NCBI GenBank assembly: GCA_009773665.1
Contig: WSYE01000038.1
Coordinates: forward strand, 1 to 41,327
Length of the DNA stretch: 41,327 nt
Direction: 5' to 3'
Origin: Desulfovibrionaceae bacterium
Lineage (GTDB): Bacteria; Desulfobacterota; Desulfovibrionia; Desulfovibrionales; Desulfovibrionaceae
Shown: piece after piece, positions 16,361 to 24,932 of the stretch
How the letters are laid out: each line of letters opens with the position of its first letter
Position numbering within the stretch: the first letter of the stretch is position 1
Program-made: the position numbers and the translations under genes
Notes under the pieces: model-generated
The model's input: only the letters and a program-made list of their open reading frames with translations
What the model was told of the DNA's origin: nothing
Database searches by the model: none

Positions 16361-18481
16361 TCAACTCTCTTCCGCCACGGGCTTGCCCAAAGTGAAGCGG
16401 GCGTCCACCACGAGCGCCCCTCCGGGATAGGCCATGACCGGGTTGAAATCGCATTCCTCGATTTCGGGAAAATCCACCGCGATCTGCGACAGCGTCAGCA
16501 GAACGTCCTCGATGGCGCGAAAATCCACCGGAGGCTCCCCGCGCACACCCCGCAGGATGGGGTAGCTCTTGATCTCGCGCACCATCTCCCCCACGTCCAG
16601 AAGCGACAGCGGGGCCAGGCGCCCGGACACGTCGCGCAGCACCTCGACGTATACGCCGCCCAGACCGAAAAGCACCAGCGGCCCGAACTGCGGGTCGCGC
16701 TTGAACCCCGCGAACACCTCGCGCGAACCCTTGGGAGCCATCTCCTGCACAAGGCAGCCCATCACGTAGGCTTCCTTCACGCGCTTGGCCCGGTTGGTGA
16801 CCGACAGGAAGGCCTTGCGCAGGTCCTCCTCGTTGTCGATGCCTACCACCACGCCCCCCACATCGGACTTGTGCGATATCTGCGGCGAGGCGATCTTCAG
16901 CACCACCGGATAGCCGATGGACTTGGCCGCCTGAGCCGCCTCGTCCGAGGTGCGCGCCAGGATGGTCTTGGGCACGGGCAGCCCGTAAGCCTTCAGCACG
17001 TCCTGGGCCTGGAACTCCACAAGCTCCGTGAAGCCCTTGGCCTTGGCCTTGTCCAGCACGTCGCGCGCGTGGAAAGTATTGGACATGTAGCAGATTTCCA
17101 CGGGCAGGGGACGTTTCTTCCACTCGGCGTGGCGAAACAGCGCGTCCAGGGCCATCACTGCGGAATCCGGATAATTGTAGCAGGGAACGTGGGCGCGCCG
17201 CAGAATCTCGCGCGCCCCGGCCACCTTGGATTCGCCCATGAAGCAGGCCACCACCGGCTTGCCGCACACCGCCGCCTGGGCGGTCACGGCGCGGGCCACA
17301 GCCTCCACGTCCACGGCGGGGGTGGGCGTCAGTAGCGCCAGCACCATGTGCACCATGGGGTCGGCGATCACCACCTCCAGCGCATTGGAAAAGCGCGAGG
17401 CGTCGGCGTCGCCGATGATGTCCACGGGGTTGTACAGCGCCGCGTAATTGGGCAGAAATTCCTTCAGCTGATCAACGGTCTGGCCACGCAGCGGAGCCAT
17501 GTTCAGCTTGGAGCGCTCGGCGGCGTCTGCGGCCAGGATGCCCGGCCCGCCGGAGTTGGTCACCACGCACAGGTTGGGGCCTGTGGGCGTGGGCTGGGTG
17601 GAGAAGGCCATGGCCAGATGGAACATGTCCTCCACGCCGCGCACCCGGATGATTCCGGACTGGGTGAAGGCCGCCTGGTAGGCGTCCTCGGCTCCGGCCA
17701 TGGCGCCGGTGTGGCTGGACGCGGCGCGTGCGCCAGCTGCCGTGGTGCCGGACTTGATCATGATGACCGGCTTCTCGATGGTGGCTTCCTGGGCGGCGCG
17801 CAGGAAGGCCTGCCCGTCGTTGATGTTCTCCACGTAGCCCAGGATGACCTTGGTGTCCGGGTCGTCCTTCAGGGCGCGCAGCATGTCGGTCTCGTCAAGA
17901 GCGGCCTTGTTGCCCAGGCTCACGAATTTGGAGAAGCCGATGCCCTTACCCAGGGCCGCGTCCAGAATGGCGATGCACAGCGCCCCGGACTGGGAGAAGA
18001 ACGCGATGGAGCCCTTTTCGGGGTTGCCCGCCGCGAAGGTGGCGTTCAGGCCGTTGGCGGTGTTCACCAGCCCCAGGCAATTGGGGCCGAGCATGATCAT
18101 GGAGTGGCGGCGGCAAATGCTTGCGGCTTCCTCTTCGAGGTAGTAGCCCTTGCGCCCCACTTCCTTGAAGCCTGCGGTGATGATCACCACGGCGCGGGTC
18201 CCGATGGCCGCGAGGCGCTTCAGGGACTCGATGACCTCTGCCCTGGGGACGCAGATCACGGCCAGATCCAGGCCGCGAGGCAGCCCTTCGATGGAAGAAG
18301 TTACGGTCAAACCCAGGATTTCTCCGCCGTGGGGGTTGACCGGAAAAATTTTCCCCTGATAACCCGCAGCAAGCAGGTTGGACACCACGAGATGCCCCAC
18401 CTTGCCCTGAGTGCGCGACGCGCCGACGACCGCAACTGCTTGCGGATCAAAGAGCGCTTTCAACTGGTCGTTTCTTTCCAT
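16361..18481 (-). CDS. ADP-forming acyl-CoA (acetyl-CoA) synthetase, fused alpha-beta
   Basis: 706 aa from ATG 18481. It catalyses acyl-CoA + ADP + Pi <-> acid + CoA + ATP in the cytoplasm. The order is CoA-binding domain (about 1-140, [14 protein letters not shown]), CoA-ligase domains (about 150-460, GPNCLG and FFSQSGA) with the phospho-His H257 in SSHTGA, then an ATP-grasp domain (about 485-700) with [11 protein letters not shown]. All key blocks are intact. It yields ATP from acetyl-CoA in fermenters and organic-acid oxidisers, which fits a sulfate reducer. It is divergent from rnc with only 24 bp between start codons. Confidence 0.92.
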   Translation of the reverse strand: MERNDQLKALFDPQAVAVVGASRTQGKVGHLVVSNLLAAGYQGKIFPVNPHGGEILGLTVTSSIEGLPRGLDLAVICVPRAEVIESLKRLAAIGTRAVVIITAGFKEVGRKGYYLEEEAASICRRHSMIMLGPNCLGLVNTANGLNATFAAGNPEKGSIAFFSQSGALCIAILDAALGKGIGFSKFVSLGNKAALDETDMLRALKDDPDTKVILGYVENINDGQAFLRAAQEATIEKPVIMIKSGTTAAGARAASSHTGAMAGAEDAYQAAFTQSGIIRVRGVEDMFHLAMAFSTQPTPTGPNLCVVTNSGGPGILAADAAERSKLNMAPLRGQTVDQLKEFLPNYAALYNPVDIIGDADASRFSNALEVVIADPMVHMVLALLTPTPAVDVEAVARAVTAQAAVCGKPVVACFMGESKVAGAREILRRAHVPCYNYPDSAVMALDALFRHAEWKKRPLPVEICYMSNTFHARDVLDKAKAKGFTELVEFQAQDVLKAYGLPVPKTILARTSDEAAQAAKSIGYPVVLKIASPQISHKSDVGGVVVGIDNEEDLRKAFLSVTNRAKRVKEAYVMGCLVQEMAPKGSREVFAGFKRDPQFGPLVLFGLGGVYVEVLRDVSGRLAPLSLLDVGEMVREIKSYPILRGVRGEPPVDFRAIEDVLLTLSQIAVDFPEIEECDFNPVMAYPGGALVVDARFTLGKPVAEES

Positions 18482-18505
18482 GCGGCCCCGAAGGAAGGCA
18501 TTGTA

Positions 18506-19198
18506 ATGACGGAAGATGCGTTCACTAGCCTTCAGGAAGCTATTTCCTATAGCTTCCGCCAAGTCAAGCTGCTGGACATGGCCATGACCCACAGCTCCTT
18601 CGCCAACGAGCGCAGCTGCGATCACAACGAACGTATGGAATTCCTGGGTGATGCGGTGCTTGAGCTGACCGTTTCCGAGGTTTTGTACACTCGTTTTCCC
18701 GATGCGCCGGAAGGTGTTCTGACAAAACTGCGCGCCAGGCTGGTGAGCATGCCGAGCCTCGCGGAGATGGCCAAGAACCTTGGCCTGGAAGAGCACGTGA
18801 AATTGGGAAAAGGCGAAGAAAGCCAGGGCGGGCGCATGCGCGACTCGCTTCTGTCCGACGCTTTCGAGGCGCTTTTGGGAGCGGTGTTTCTAGACGGTGG
18901 CTACGTGGCCGCCAAGCAGGTGGTGTCGCGGCTGTTCGCCCCGTTCTGGCCCCAGGAGGTGGAGCCGCCCAAGGCGCGCGACTTCAAGAGCAGATTGCAG
19001 GAATTGACGCAGCGCTGCCACCGCACGCGCCCCATCTACCGGCTGCTGGGCAGTTCCGGGCCGGAGCATGAAAAGCTCTTCGAGGTGGAGCTTTCACTTC
19101 CAGACGGTCAGACGCTTCTGGCCAAAGGCCCCAGCGTAAAAAAGGCTGAACAGACAGCCGCCCGGATGGCCCTGAGCATGCTGGAGAATCTGTCCTGA
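18506..19198 (+). CDS. rnc: Ribonuclease III
   Basis: 230 aa from ATG 18506, with GGAAGG upstream. Cleaves double-stranded RNA, matures rRNA and processes structured mRNAs. The RNase III signature [14 protein letters not shown] and the second acidic pair in [16 protein letters not shown] are intact. A C-terminal dsRNA-binding domain (about 155-228) carries KSRLQELTQ and [12 protein letters not shown]. No era or lepB follows as in E. coli; the next gene is convergent. Confidence 0.96.
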   Translation: MTEDAFTSLQEAISYSFRQVKLLDMAMTHSSFANERSCDHNERMEFLGDAVLELTVSEVLYTRFPDAPEGVLTKLRARLVSMPSLAEMAKNLGLEEHVKLGKGEESQGGRMRDSLLSDAFEALLGAVFLDGGYVAAKQVVSRLFAPFWPQEVEPPKARDFKSRLQELTQRCHRTRPIYRLLGSSGPEHEKLFEVELSLPDGQTLLAKGPSVKKAEQTAARMALSMLENLS

Positions 19199-19204
19199 CG
19201 CAGG

Positions 19205-19241
19205 CCAGGGTGGGGGCGTACCATCGCCCCCCCCTCCCTGG
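19205..19241. terminator. GC-rich imperfect hairpin between rnc and flagellin
   Basis: CCAGGG-T-GGGGGCG (19205-19218) pairs with CGCCCCC-CCCT-CCCTGG (19225-19241), a loop of TACCAT and a small bulge. There is no T-run on either side, so it may need help or only stabilise 3' ends of the convergent transcripts. Confidence 0.5.
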
Positions 19242-19270
19242 TCCTGTCCGTCGAGAGATCAGCCCGGCGT

Positions 19271-20167
19271 TTAGCCGCCGATCAGCTGCATGGCCATCTT
19301 CGGCAGGCTGTTGGCCTGTGCGAGCATGGCAACCGCAGACTGGGTGAGAATCTGCTGGCGCACGAACTGCGTCATTTCGGTCGCAACGTCCACGTCGGAG
19401 ATCCGCGACTCTGCGGACTGCAGGTTTTCGGCCTGAATCTGCAGGTTCTGGATGGTATTTTGCAGCCGGTTCTGAGTGGCGCCGAGCTGCGCGCGGATCT
19501 TGTCCTTGGACACGATGGCGTTGTTGATCTGGTCCAGTGCCTGCTGGGCAAGCGCCTGGGTGGAGATGGCCCGGCCTCCGGGGGAGGTGGCCGCCGCTCC
19601 GAGGCCCAGACCGAAGGCCGATGCCGTGGACGTGCCGATGTTGATGAAATAGTAGTCCTCGGCGCTGGAGTTGCCGGTGCCGAAGTGGATCTTGATCTTG
19701 CCGATGGGGTTCAGTCCGGCGCCGTTGTGCACGGTGCTGGAGAGGTTGCCGTTCAGCAGATAGATGCCGTTGAAGTCCGTGGCGTTGGCGATACGGGTGA
19801 TTTCCGACGCCATGGCCTGATATTCCGAGTCGATGATCAGGCGCTGGTCAGATGTGTAGGTACCCGTGGCCGCCTGCGTGGCCAGCTCCTTCATGCGGAT
19901 GAGCTTCTCGTCGATGACGCCGAGCGCTCCGTCCGCCGTCTGGATCATGGAGATGGCGTCGTTGGCGTTGCGCACGCCTTGGTTCAGGGAGCTGATGTCC
20001 GCGCGCATGAGCTCGCGGATGGCCAGACCGGCGGCGTCGTCAGCTGCGGTTCCTACGCGAAGGCCCGAAGACAGTCGGCGGGTGGAGATGCCGAGCTGAT
20101 CGTACGAATCGCCAAGGTTCCGAGCGGCGTTCATCGCCATAAGGTTGTGGTTAATGACCAGGGACAT
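19271..20167 (-). CDS. Flagellin
   Basis: 298 aa, the filament subunit, exported by the flagellar type III apparatus. The conserved N-terminal D0/D1 region (MSLVINHNLMAMNAARNL, STRRLSSGLRVGTAADDAAGLAI) and C-terminal D1/D0 region (RISDVDVATEMTQFVRQQILTQSAVAMLAQANSLPKMAMQLI) flank a short variable domain (about 140-200). GGAGGT precedes the ATG, and a sigma-54-type promoter lies 51-66 bp upstream. The chaperone FliS and cap FliD genes are not adjacent. It is a short flagellin, like those of other Desulfovibrio-type bacteria. Confidence 0.97.
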   Translation of the reverse strand: MSLVINHNLMAMNAARNLGDSYDQLGISTRRLSSGLRVGTAADDAAGLAIRELMRADISSLNQGVRNANDAISMIQTADGALGVIDEKLIRMKELATQAATGTYTSDQRLIIDSEYQAMASEITRIANATDFNGIYLLNGNLSSTVHNGAGLNPIGKIKIHFGTGNSSAEDYYFINIGTSTASAFGLGLGAAATSPGGRAISTQALAQQALDQINNAIVSKDKIRAQLGATQNRLQNTIQNLQIQAENLQSAESRISDVDVATEMTQFVRQQILTQSAVAMLAQANSLPKMAMQLIGG

Positions 20168-20217
20168 GGGATTACCTCCGTGTGATAAGGCAACTTTCCT
20201 TGTTGTTGACCTCCTAT

Positions 20218-20233
20218 TGCTTTATCCGTGCCA
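20218..20233 (-). promoter_or_regulatory. Sigma-54 (-24/-12) promoter of flagellin
   Basis: Read on the minus strand it is TGGCACG-GATA-AAGCA, with GG and GC exactly 10 nt apart, which matches TGGCACG-N4-TTGCA well. It lies 50 nt before the flagellin ATG. An inverted repeat TGAAACC/GGTTTCA at 20336-20355, about 105 bp upstream, could be an enhancer-binding site. Confidence 0.8.
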
Positions 20234-20425
20234 ACAAAAAATATACCAGCAATAACAATGCTTTAAAAACTGCTCGGTTGTTTTTTCCGCCTGTTTTACG
20301 CGCTGCGGGTCAAAGTTGCCGCGCTGAAAAGCGGGTGAAACCGGGCCTGGTTTCAAAGAGTTGGCGCTTTGGTTCGGCTGCCCGCAGGATACCGCGACTC
20401 CGACAGGGGACCGGACAGGCTGGCA

Positions 20426-22186
20426 TCATTGCGGGAGAGGCGACGACAGGCGGACGGGGAACGCCAGCCGGAAACATGCCCCTGCCGATAGCTGCACGGT
20501 GAATTCCCCGTGCAGCTGCTTGGCGAGCACTGCCACGATCTGCAAACCAAGAGACGTCGTCGTGTCCGGCGAGAAGCCTTCTGGCAGGCCCACGCCGTCA
20601 TCCTGGAACTGCAGGGTTGCGACACCGTCCGAGAGGGAGGCTGTAACCGAGATTTCTCCCCGCGCCCTCCCCTTGAATGCGTGTTTGAGGGCGTTGGTCA
20701 TCAGTTCGTTCACGATAAGCCCCAAGGGGATGGCCTGATCCAGAACGAGCCGGATGGACGGCACGTGGAGCCTGACCGAGATATCGCGTTGACCCTTGTA
20801 AGCCGCGACGAGCTTTGGACAGAGTTCAGCAAGGTATTTGCCCGCGTCGATGCCGGAGAACTCGTCGCCCCTGTAAAGCTGGTCGTGTATCAGGGCCATG
20901 GACATGACCCGCCCGCGGCTATCGGCGAGGATTCTCAACGCGTCGGGGTTGTCCACGCCCTCCTCCTGGAGAGTGAATAGGCTTGAGATGACCTGCAGGT
21001 TGTTCTTAACCCGGTGGTGTATTTCGCGCAGCAGGACGTCCTTCTCCCGCAGCGAATCGGCGATGGCGTCCTCGGCACGCTTGCGAGCCGTGATATCATT
21101 CGCAAAGCTCAGGAAGCGGTCGTCAGAGAGTTTCACAGCGGAAACCTCCCACCAGCGCTCCTCGCCGCCTTTGGTTCTGTACGGCAGGGTTCCCATACCC
21201 TTTCCCGCCTCCACGACTTCCGTGAAGATTGTCTCCCCCTGCTTCCGCGCGCTCTCGGAAAGCAGATCCGGGATGGAGAGTTTCAGCAACTCGCTCTTCC
21301 CGTAGCCGGTGACGGCGCTGGCCATGGGGTTAGCGTCCACATACCGCCCCTGCTTGTCCGCGATGAATATCGCAGAGGGCGCATTGTCCACGTAGAGTCT
21401 GTAGCGGTCCTCGCTGGCACGCAGGGTGCGCTCTGCCTCCACGGCCTGCCGGGCTGCCTTGTTCCGCAGGCGTTCATTCATCAGGAGCACCCCGGAGGAG
21501 AAGGCGATGAAGCAAAATCCGGCGAACAAGATGACCAGGTGGTGCTTTCGGTCTCCCACCATAGCTGTCGCCAGGGACTGCCGGTAGGGTTCCAGAGGGA
21601 CGGTGACGCTTATTCCGCCGCGAATCTCGCCTTCCTTGTACCCCTGCTTGGCGTGGCATTTCAGGCAGGGCTTTTCGGTTATCATGGGGCGCATGAACCG
21701 GAGCACCGGCTTGCCTTCCTCTGTTCCCTCTTCATAGGCCTCGTCCGCGCCGTGCAGGAAGGATTCCATGGCCTTCTTCTCCCAGGGGGTTGCCTCGTTT
21801 TCCGGGCGGATCGGGTTGAGGCTGGTGATGTGGGCCTTCAGCCCGGACCCTTCGTCCAAGATGGCGTGGACCATGCGGGTCATGTAGGCGGGGTTTATCA
21901 GGGTGAGAGACTTACCTGACTGCGTGACCACGTCGCGCTCCGGTACTTCCAGGTAGGGATTCGGGACCAAGGTGTCTGTCACCTCGGCATACACGCCCCC
22001 AAGTCGGGCTGCCCAGCGCCTGTATGTGATGTCCTTGTCGAATGCTATCTTTGCCTGAATCAATGCCTGTTTATGCATCGCGGAGAGTGCATTTTCCCTG
22101 CCGAGCGCATTCAGGTAATACACGAAGACCGTCCACGACATGGTTACCAGAATTCCCAACAGGATGAGCCTTCGACTTCCTGTCAT
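20426..22186 (-). CDS. Sensor histidine kinase with periplasmic c-type haem (DUF3365) domain and PAS
   Basis: 586 aa. The order is a membrane helix (about 7-25); a periplasmic Tll0287-like/DUF3365 domain with the haem motif CLKCH (Cys174, Cys177, His178); a second helix (about 215-236); a PAS domain (about 258-372); then a HisKA_2 region EIHHRVKNNLQ (phospho-His near 391) and an HWE/HisKA_2-type ATPase domain with NELMTNALKHAF and DDGVGLPEG. It probably senses redox state, NO or CO through covalently bound haem. No response regulator is adjacent, so the partner lies elsewhere. It lies just upstream of flagellin on the same strand. Confidence 0.88.
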   Translation of the reverse strand: MTGSRRLILLGILVTMSWTVFVYYLNALGRENALSAMHKQALIQAKIAFDKDITYRRWAARLGGVYAEVTDTLVPNPYLEVPERDVVTQSGKSLTLINPAYMTRMVHAILDEGSGLKAHITSLNPIRPENEATPWEKKAMESFLHGADEAYEEGTEEGKPVLRFMRPMITEKPCLKCHAKQGYKEGEIRGGISVTVPLEPYRQSLATAMVGDRKHHLVILFAGFCFIAFSSGVLLMNERLRNKAARQAVEAERTLRASEDRYRLYVDNAPSAIFIADKQGRYVDANPMASAVTGYGKSELLKLSIPDLLSESARKQGETIFTEVVEAGKGMGTLPYRTKGGEERWWEVSAVKLSDDRFLSFANDITARKRAEDAIADSLREKDVLLREIHHRVKNNLQVISSLFTLQEEGVDNPDALRILADSRGRVMSMALIHDQLYRGDEFSGIDAGKYLAELCPKLVAAYKGQRDISVRLHVPSIRLVLDQAIPLGLIVNELMTNALKHAFKGRARGEISVTASLSDGVATLQFQDDGVGLPEGFSPDTTTSLGLQIVAVLAKQLHGEFTVQLSAGACFRLAFPVRLSSPLPQ

Positions 22187-22543
22187 TCTTCACCCGTTTG
22201 CGGAACGAAAACATGTTTCTGAAGCGGAATGACTTAGTGTATCTGTGTGGCAGTTTCTTCCCCTTGTCAACATATGCCGATGCCTCGACCACAGGGCTGT
22301 CAGCGCCTTGCCTCCTCTCCAGGCCATGGCCTATGATGCCTCCCAATCCCCGAACGGTCCCAGGCGTTCTCATGCACCGATTTCATCCGGCATGAAGCAC
22401 GGTCCGCTACGCAATGGCCACTGTACGTCTCCTCCAGTAGCTAATCGGAAACGCGCAGGACAAGGCCGATCCCATACTGAAGAAAGCGCCGGATGCTATC
22501 GCATCCGGCGCTTCTCATTCAGTTCAGTTCAGTCGAGTAGGTC
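22187..22543. other. Intergenic region between flgE and the histidine kinase
   Basis: 357 bp. The part next to flgE contains the strong terminator at 22484-22513. The rest is likely the promoter region of the kinase gene, but no confident promoter motif was found. A 65-codon plus-strand frame (22198-22395) has no ribosome-binding site and no recognisable features. Confidence 0.6.
22484..22513 (-). terminator. Strong intrinsic terminator of the flagellar operon
   Basis: A perfect 13-bp stem AAGCGCCGGATGC/GCATCCGGCGCTT with a TATC loop; read on the minus strand TTCTTC follows. It is 31 bp beyond the flgE stop and ends the long minus-strand run. Confidence 0.88.
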
Positions 22544-24178
22544 TTAACGCTTCAGCTGGATGACTTCCGACAGCATGGTGTCCGCCGTGGTGATGACCTT
22601 GGAGTTGGCCTGGAAGCCGCGCTGGGTCTGGATCATCTGGACCATTTCACGGGCCATGTCCACGTTGGAGGTTTCCAGCGAGTTGCTGGCCACGGCTCCG
22701 AGCCTGCCGGTATTGGCCCGGCCCACCAGGGCGTCGCCCGACTCCCTGGTCTGGGAGAAGAGGTTGCCGCCGTCACGCTTGAGTCCCCATGGGCTCGCGA
22801 AGTCCGTGAGCGCCACCACGTAGAGTTCCTGCACCTGTCCGTTGGAGTAGCGGCCCGTGAGCACGCCGTCGGATGAGACCGACACGCTTTGCAGCGTTCC
22901 CGGAGGGTATCCGTCCTGCGAGACAAACAGTGTCGAGGAGGCCGCCTCGTAGTTGGTGGTTTGCAGGTTGTTGATTGTCAGGGTGTCGGTATCGAACCCT
23001 TGTAGCTCCGCAGGATCGGTCAGGTGCGCGAAGCCGATCATGTCGGCGGTAGTCGCGGTGCTGGCCCAGGTGGTGTTGCCGTTGCGGATGCCCAGGTTCA
23101 GGGACATGGACACCGCATTGGACGCCGTGGGGGCGCTGGCGCCTGAAACGCTTCTGTAGTTGGCCGTGAACACCGGGTAGCCGGAGCTCGATATGCGCGA
23201 CTGCGACCAGTTGGCCAGGTTGCTGACGGAGGTGGTGTAGCTGTTTGCGTTCAGCGTATAGGAGGTCATGTTTTCCAGCCCGCCCGCGTCGTCGAACACC
23301 AGGGTTCCGAGCATCAGCACGCCGCCCTTGGAGTTGGAGGCCATGTTCACGGTGGTGCCGTTCACATCGAACGAGCGCCCGTCCTGGCCAGGCGTGGTGG
23401 TGACCATGTACTCCCAGTACTCGCGCCCGCCCACGTCCGAGACCTTGTCGAAGTAGACGGTCAGATCGTGCGCTCCGCCGCGCTGGTCGTACACCTTGAG
23501 GGTGTTCTGAAAACCGAAGGAGGTGTCGGCCAAGGGCGGATCGTCAGGACGAGTGGGATTATAGTTGTAATTTTGGTAGAGCGAGAAGAACGGGTTGGTG
23601 GTGCTGGTAGACTTGCTGGCCGTCCGGGGGTCCAGGTTGGAGACCAGGGACACCGCGTTGGTGTTCTGAGCGGCCAGGGCCAGGGTATCCAGACGCACGT
23701 CGGTGACGGAGCCCTTGATGGGCACCTGGGTAATAACCTCGCCGGTGGCGCGGGCAGCGCGCAGTGCGGCGGCGTCCACCTGCCAGCCCTGGAGGGCGAA
23801 GTCGTGGGGGTCCACCAGGAAGCCGTTGCGGTCGAAGCGGAAGTTGCCCGCGCGGGTGTAATGCGTGGACAGGTTGACCCGGTCGCGCACGGTGAAGAAG
23901 CCCATGCCGGAGATGGCCATGTCGGTGGTTTCGTTGGAGGTCTCGAAACCGCCCTGGGTGAAGTCGGAGAGGATGCCCTCAACGCGCACTCCCTGACCCA
24001 GTTGCTGGTTGCCTGCGGCGGTTCCGATGCTGGTATAGACCAGATCCTCAAAGTCCATGCGCGCAGACTTGTAGCCGACAGTGTTGACGTTGGCCAGGTT
24101 GTTGCCGATGACGCCCATCTTGTCGCCGTGGGCGAGCAGGCCCGTCACGCCTGACCACATTGAAGTCGAAAGACCCAT
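22544..24178 (-). CDS. flgE: Flagellar hook protein FlgE
   Basis: 544 aa, the hook subunit. The N-terminal rod/hook block (SMWSGVTGLLAHGDKMGVIGNNLANVNTVGYKSARMDFEDL), the middle NETTDMAISGMGFFTV segment, and the C-terminal block (GAVASNSLETSNVDMAREMVQMIQTQRGFQANSKVITTADTMLSEVIQLKR) are conserved. The central part (about 150-430) is the variable outer domain. A GGAGGTG site precedes the ATG. Last gene of the fliK-flgD-flgE unit. It is longer than the enterobacterial protein of about 400 residues, as is common outside that group. Confidence 0.96.
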   Translation of the reverse strand: MGLSTSMWSGVTGLLAHGDKMGVIGNNLANVNTVGYKSARMDFEDLVYTSIGTAAGNQQLGQGVRVEGILSDFTQGGFETSNETTDMAISGMGFFTVRDRVNLSTHYTRAGNFRFDRNGFLVDPHDFALQGWQVDAAALRAARATGEVITQVPIKGSVTDVRLDTLALAAQNTNAVSLVSNLDPRTASKSTSTTNPFFSLYQNYNYNPTRPDDPPLADTSFGFQNTLKVYDQRGGAHDLTVYFDKVSDVGGREYWEYMVTTTPGQDGRSFDVNGTTVNMASNSKGGVLMLGTLVFDDAGGLENMTSYTLNANSYTTSVSNLANWSQSRISSSGYPVFTANYRSVSGASAPTASNAVSMSLNLGIRNGNTTWASTATTADMIGFAHLTDPAELQGFDTDTLTINNLQTTNYEAASSTLFVSQDGYPPGTLQSVSVSSDGVLTGRYSNGQVQELYVVALTDFASPWGLKRDGGNLFSQTRESGDALVGRANTGRLGAVASNSLETSNVDMAREMVQMIQTQRGFQANSKVITTADTMLSEVIQLKR

Positions 24179-24214
24179 GATCCACCTCCGAGATGAAAAT
24201 CCGGAAAATTTTAC

Positions 24215-24913
24215 CTATGAGGACGTTTCGGGGGTGACCACACCCTTCACGTCCGTGAAATATACCTGCCTGCCGTCCTTGGTGGTCAGCAGGAATTTGC
24301 CATTCTCGCTGGACACGCCCGAGATGAGGCCCGTCACCGTGGTGTCCACCAGCATAGACTTCCCATCCGCCTTCATCGTGGTGATGCCCACCCGGTAGAC
24401 GCCGTCCGGCTGGGACTTGCCGTTCCAGTCCTTGCCGTCCCACTTGAAGCTCTGCTCTCCCGCCGCCTTGGCGCCGACGTCCACGGTACGCAGGAAGTTG
24501 CCGTTGTTGTCCATGACGTTGATGGACACCTTGGTGGCCGATTCGGGCAGCGTGTAATAGAGCGTGCTGACGGTGTTGCCGGCCTTGGAGAGGGAGTCGC
24601 CCTTGGCCTTCACTTCCTTGCCGATGAAGCTCACTGCGGAGAACATCTGCTGCTGGGTGGTGGCCGTGTTCAGTTTGTCCATGCTCGCGTTGATGTTGGT
24701 GAGCTGCTCAAGACTGGAGAACTGCGCCAGCTGGGCCAGGAATTCCTTGTCGCTGGTTGGGTTCAAGGGGTCCTGATACTTCATCTGGGTGACCAGAAGG
24801 TTCAGGAACGCATCCTTGCCCAAGCTCGGACTTCCCGATGTTTTGGGTGCCTGGTACTGCGTTTCGGCCTGGCCGATCAGTCCTGCGCTTGCTCCGGGGT
24901 ATGAGACGCTCAT
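24215..24913 (-). CDS. flgD: Flagellar hook-capping scaffold FlgD
   Basis: 232 aa. FlgD caps the growing hook so that FlgE subunits can add. The N-terminal part has LGKDAFLNLLVTQMKYQDPLNPTSDKEFLAQLAQFSSLEQL, the FlgD signature. A C-terminal FlgD Ig-like domain (about 105-200) includes SFKWDGKDWNGKSQPDGVYRV. AGAGGTA lies upstream. It sits between fliK and flgE in the usual order. Confidence 0.96.
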   Translation of the reverse strand: MSVSYPGASAGLIGQAETQYQAPKTSGSPSLGKDAFLNLLVTQMKYQDPLNPTSDKEFLAQLAQFSSLEQLTNINASMDKLNTATTQQQMFSAVSFIGKEVKAKGDSLSKAGNTVSTLYYTLPESATKVSINVMDNNGNFLRTVDVGAKAAGEQSFKWDGKDWNGKSQPDGVYRVGITTMKADGKSMLVDTTVTGLISGVSSENGKFLLTTKDGRQVYFTDVKGVVTPETSS

Positions 24914-24932
24914 GGGGATACCTCTGGGCGGC

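Noticed and set aside
22198..22395. 65-codon plus-strand frame upstream of the histidine kinase
   Set aside because: No ribosome-binding site and no recognisable protein features.
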